From assembly GCF_028736035.1 (NCBI RefSeq), contig NZ_CP117866.1:8163001-8227000 (forward strand): a DNA stretch of 64,000 nucleotides, read 5' to 3'. A program made the position numbers and the translations under genes. This stretch comes from Streptomyces sp. T12 (lineage in GTDB: Bacteria > Actinomycetota > Actinomycetes > Streptomycetales > Streptomycetaceae). The notes under the pieces are model-generated. The model made no database searches and was not told the DNA's origin. It saw nothing but the letters and a program-made list of their open reading frames with translations. Below, piece by piece: positions 63,448-64,000 of the stretch; positions within the stretch are counted from its first letter, which is position 1, and each line of letters begins with the position of its first letter.

Positions 63448-64000
63448 ACCAGCCCCCGCTCCGCGAGCACCGCGTACACGGCGTCCGCCGACTCCTGCGG
63501 GGTCTGGTCCTGGGTCGTGAGGACCAGCGCCGGGTCGGCCGGCGGCTCGTACGGGTCGTCGACACCCGTCAGCCCGGACAGCTGCCCCGCTGCCTGCCGG
63601 GCGTACAGCCCTTTCACGTCCCGCTCGCCGCACACTTCGACCGGCGTGGCGACATGCACCTCGACGTAGGGCGTGGCGCTCGCCTCGTGCCGTTTGCGCA
63701 CCGCCTCGCGGCTGTCCGCGTAGGGCGCGATCACGGGGACCACGGACAGTACGCCGTTGCGCGCGAGCACCTCGGAGACCAGGCCGATGCGCTGCACATT
63801 GGTGTTCCGGTCCTCCCGCGAGAAGCCGAGGCCGGCGGAGAGGAAGCGGCGTATCTCGTCGCCGTCGAGGACCTCCACGCGATGTCCCTCCGCCTTCAGC
63901 CGGTCACCGAGCAGGCGGGCGATGGTCGTCTTGCCCGCGCTCGGCAGCCCGGTGAGCCAGACGGTGGCTCCCTGAGCCTTCGGGCCTCCCTTTCGGGGCG
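63444..64000 (-). CDS. cysC: Adenylylsulfate kinase CysC (5' end outside window)
   Basis: The frame runs off the right edge with no start codon visible, so the first few residues are missing. 184 residues remain: P-loop LTGLPSAGKTTIARLLGDRL, VLDGDEIRRFLSAGLGFS, RNTNVQRIGLVSEVLARNG, VIAPYADSREAVRKRH, GLYARQAAGQLSGLTGVDDPYE. It phosphorylates APS to PAPS. It is the first gene seen of the cysC-cysD-cysN operon, and the overlap with cysD shows coupling. Confidence 0.94.
   Translation of the reverse strand, partial: PRKGGPKAQGATVWLTGLPSAGKTTIARLLGDRLKAEGHRVEVLDGDEIRRFLSAGLGFSREDRNTNVQRIGLVSEVLARNGVLSVVPVIAPYADSREAVRKRHEASATPYVEVHVATPVEVCGERDVKGLYARQAAGQLSGLTGVDDPYEPPADPALVLTTQDQTPQESADAVYAVLAERGLV

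Overview
The window is very GC-rich, has actinobacterial codon bias (GTG starts, 4-bp ATGA/GTGA gene overlaps) and carries typical streptomycete genes: SepF, GlnR-type nasA, Pnkp/Hen1 RNA repair, F420-type oxidoreductase, HATPase anti-sigma-like protein, a TTA codon. It is almost certainly Streptomyces chromosome. No rRNA, tRNA, CRISPR array or replication origin was found.

Bases 1-18581 (all minus strand) form one exopolysaccharide operon that continues beyond base 1. From its promoter side it reads: priming sugar transferase, nucleotide-sugar dehydrogenase, GT4, two Wzz-like co-polymerases with degenerate kinase-like tails, asparagine-synthase-type amidotransferase, a two-domain MDR+Gfo/Idh/MocA oxidoreductase, heparinase II/III, a beta-helix lipoprotein, an O-antigen-ligase/polymerase, a second GT4 and a C-methyltransferase. 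The set suggests a secreted uronic-acid polymer that is amidated, C-methylated and trimmed by lyases. A 163-bp hairpin MITE sits between heparinase and beta-helix genes and supplies the heparinase stop codon. The operon leader is a G-run repeat array, and a serine-recombinase relic lies just outside it.

Bases 19313-21890 hold a small prenyl operon (TTA-containing small protein, polyprenyl diphosphate synthase, frameshifted MpaB-type oxygenase). Bases 22165-39327 are accessory: an exonuclease-BRCT-BRCT-TerD fusion, a RibD-C/DHFR-like protein, an aromatic-acid MFS transporter, several hydrolases, a MerR/SDR pair, a P450-FMO operon, an exported beta-carbonic anhydrase lipoprotein, a collapsed FAD/Fe-S dehydrogenase, and a MarR/YceI pair with twin operators.

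Bases 39438-64000 are mostly core-like: single-chain assimilatory nitrate reductase with a GlnR box, a SepF paralogue, an ATPase-MazG pair, an LLM F420 enzyme, the Hen1-Pnkp RNA repair operon, an SPFH/NAD-kinase-like pair, arginine deiminase plus ornithine carbamoyltransferase, an enoyl-CoA hydratase with a fused aryl-CoA hydroxylase/Old Yellow enzyme, and the cysC-cysD-cysN sulfate activation operon, with cysC cut by the window end.

Three genes (MpaB-like, secreted hydrolase, DUF6174-like lipoprotein) each carry one apparent single-base loss in a G/C run near the 5' end. This could be real decay or base-calling error.
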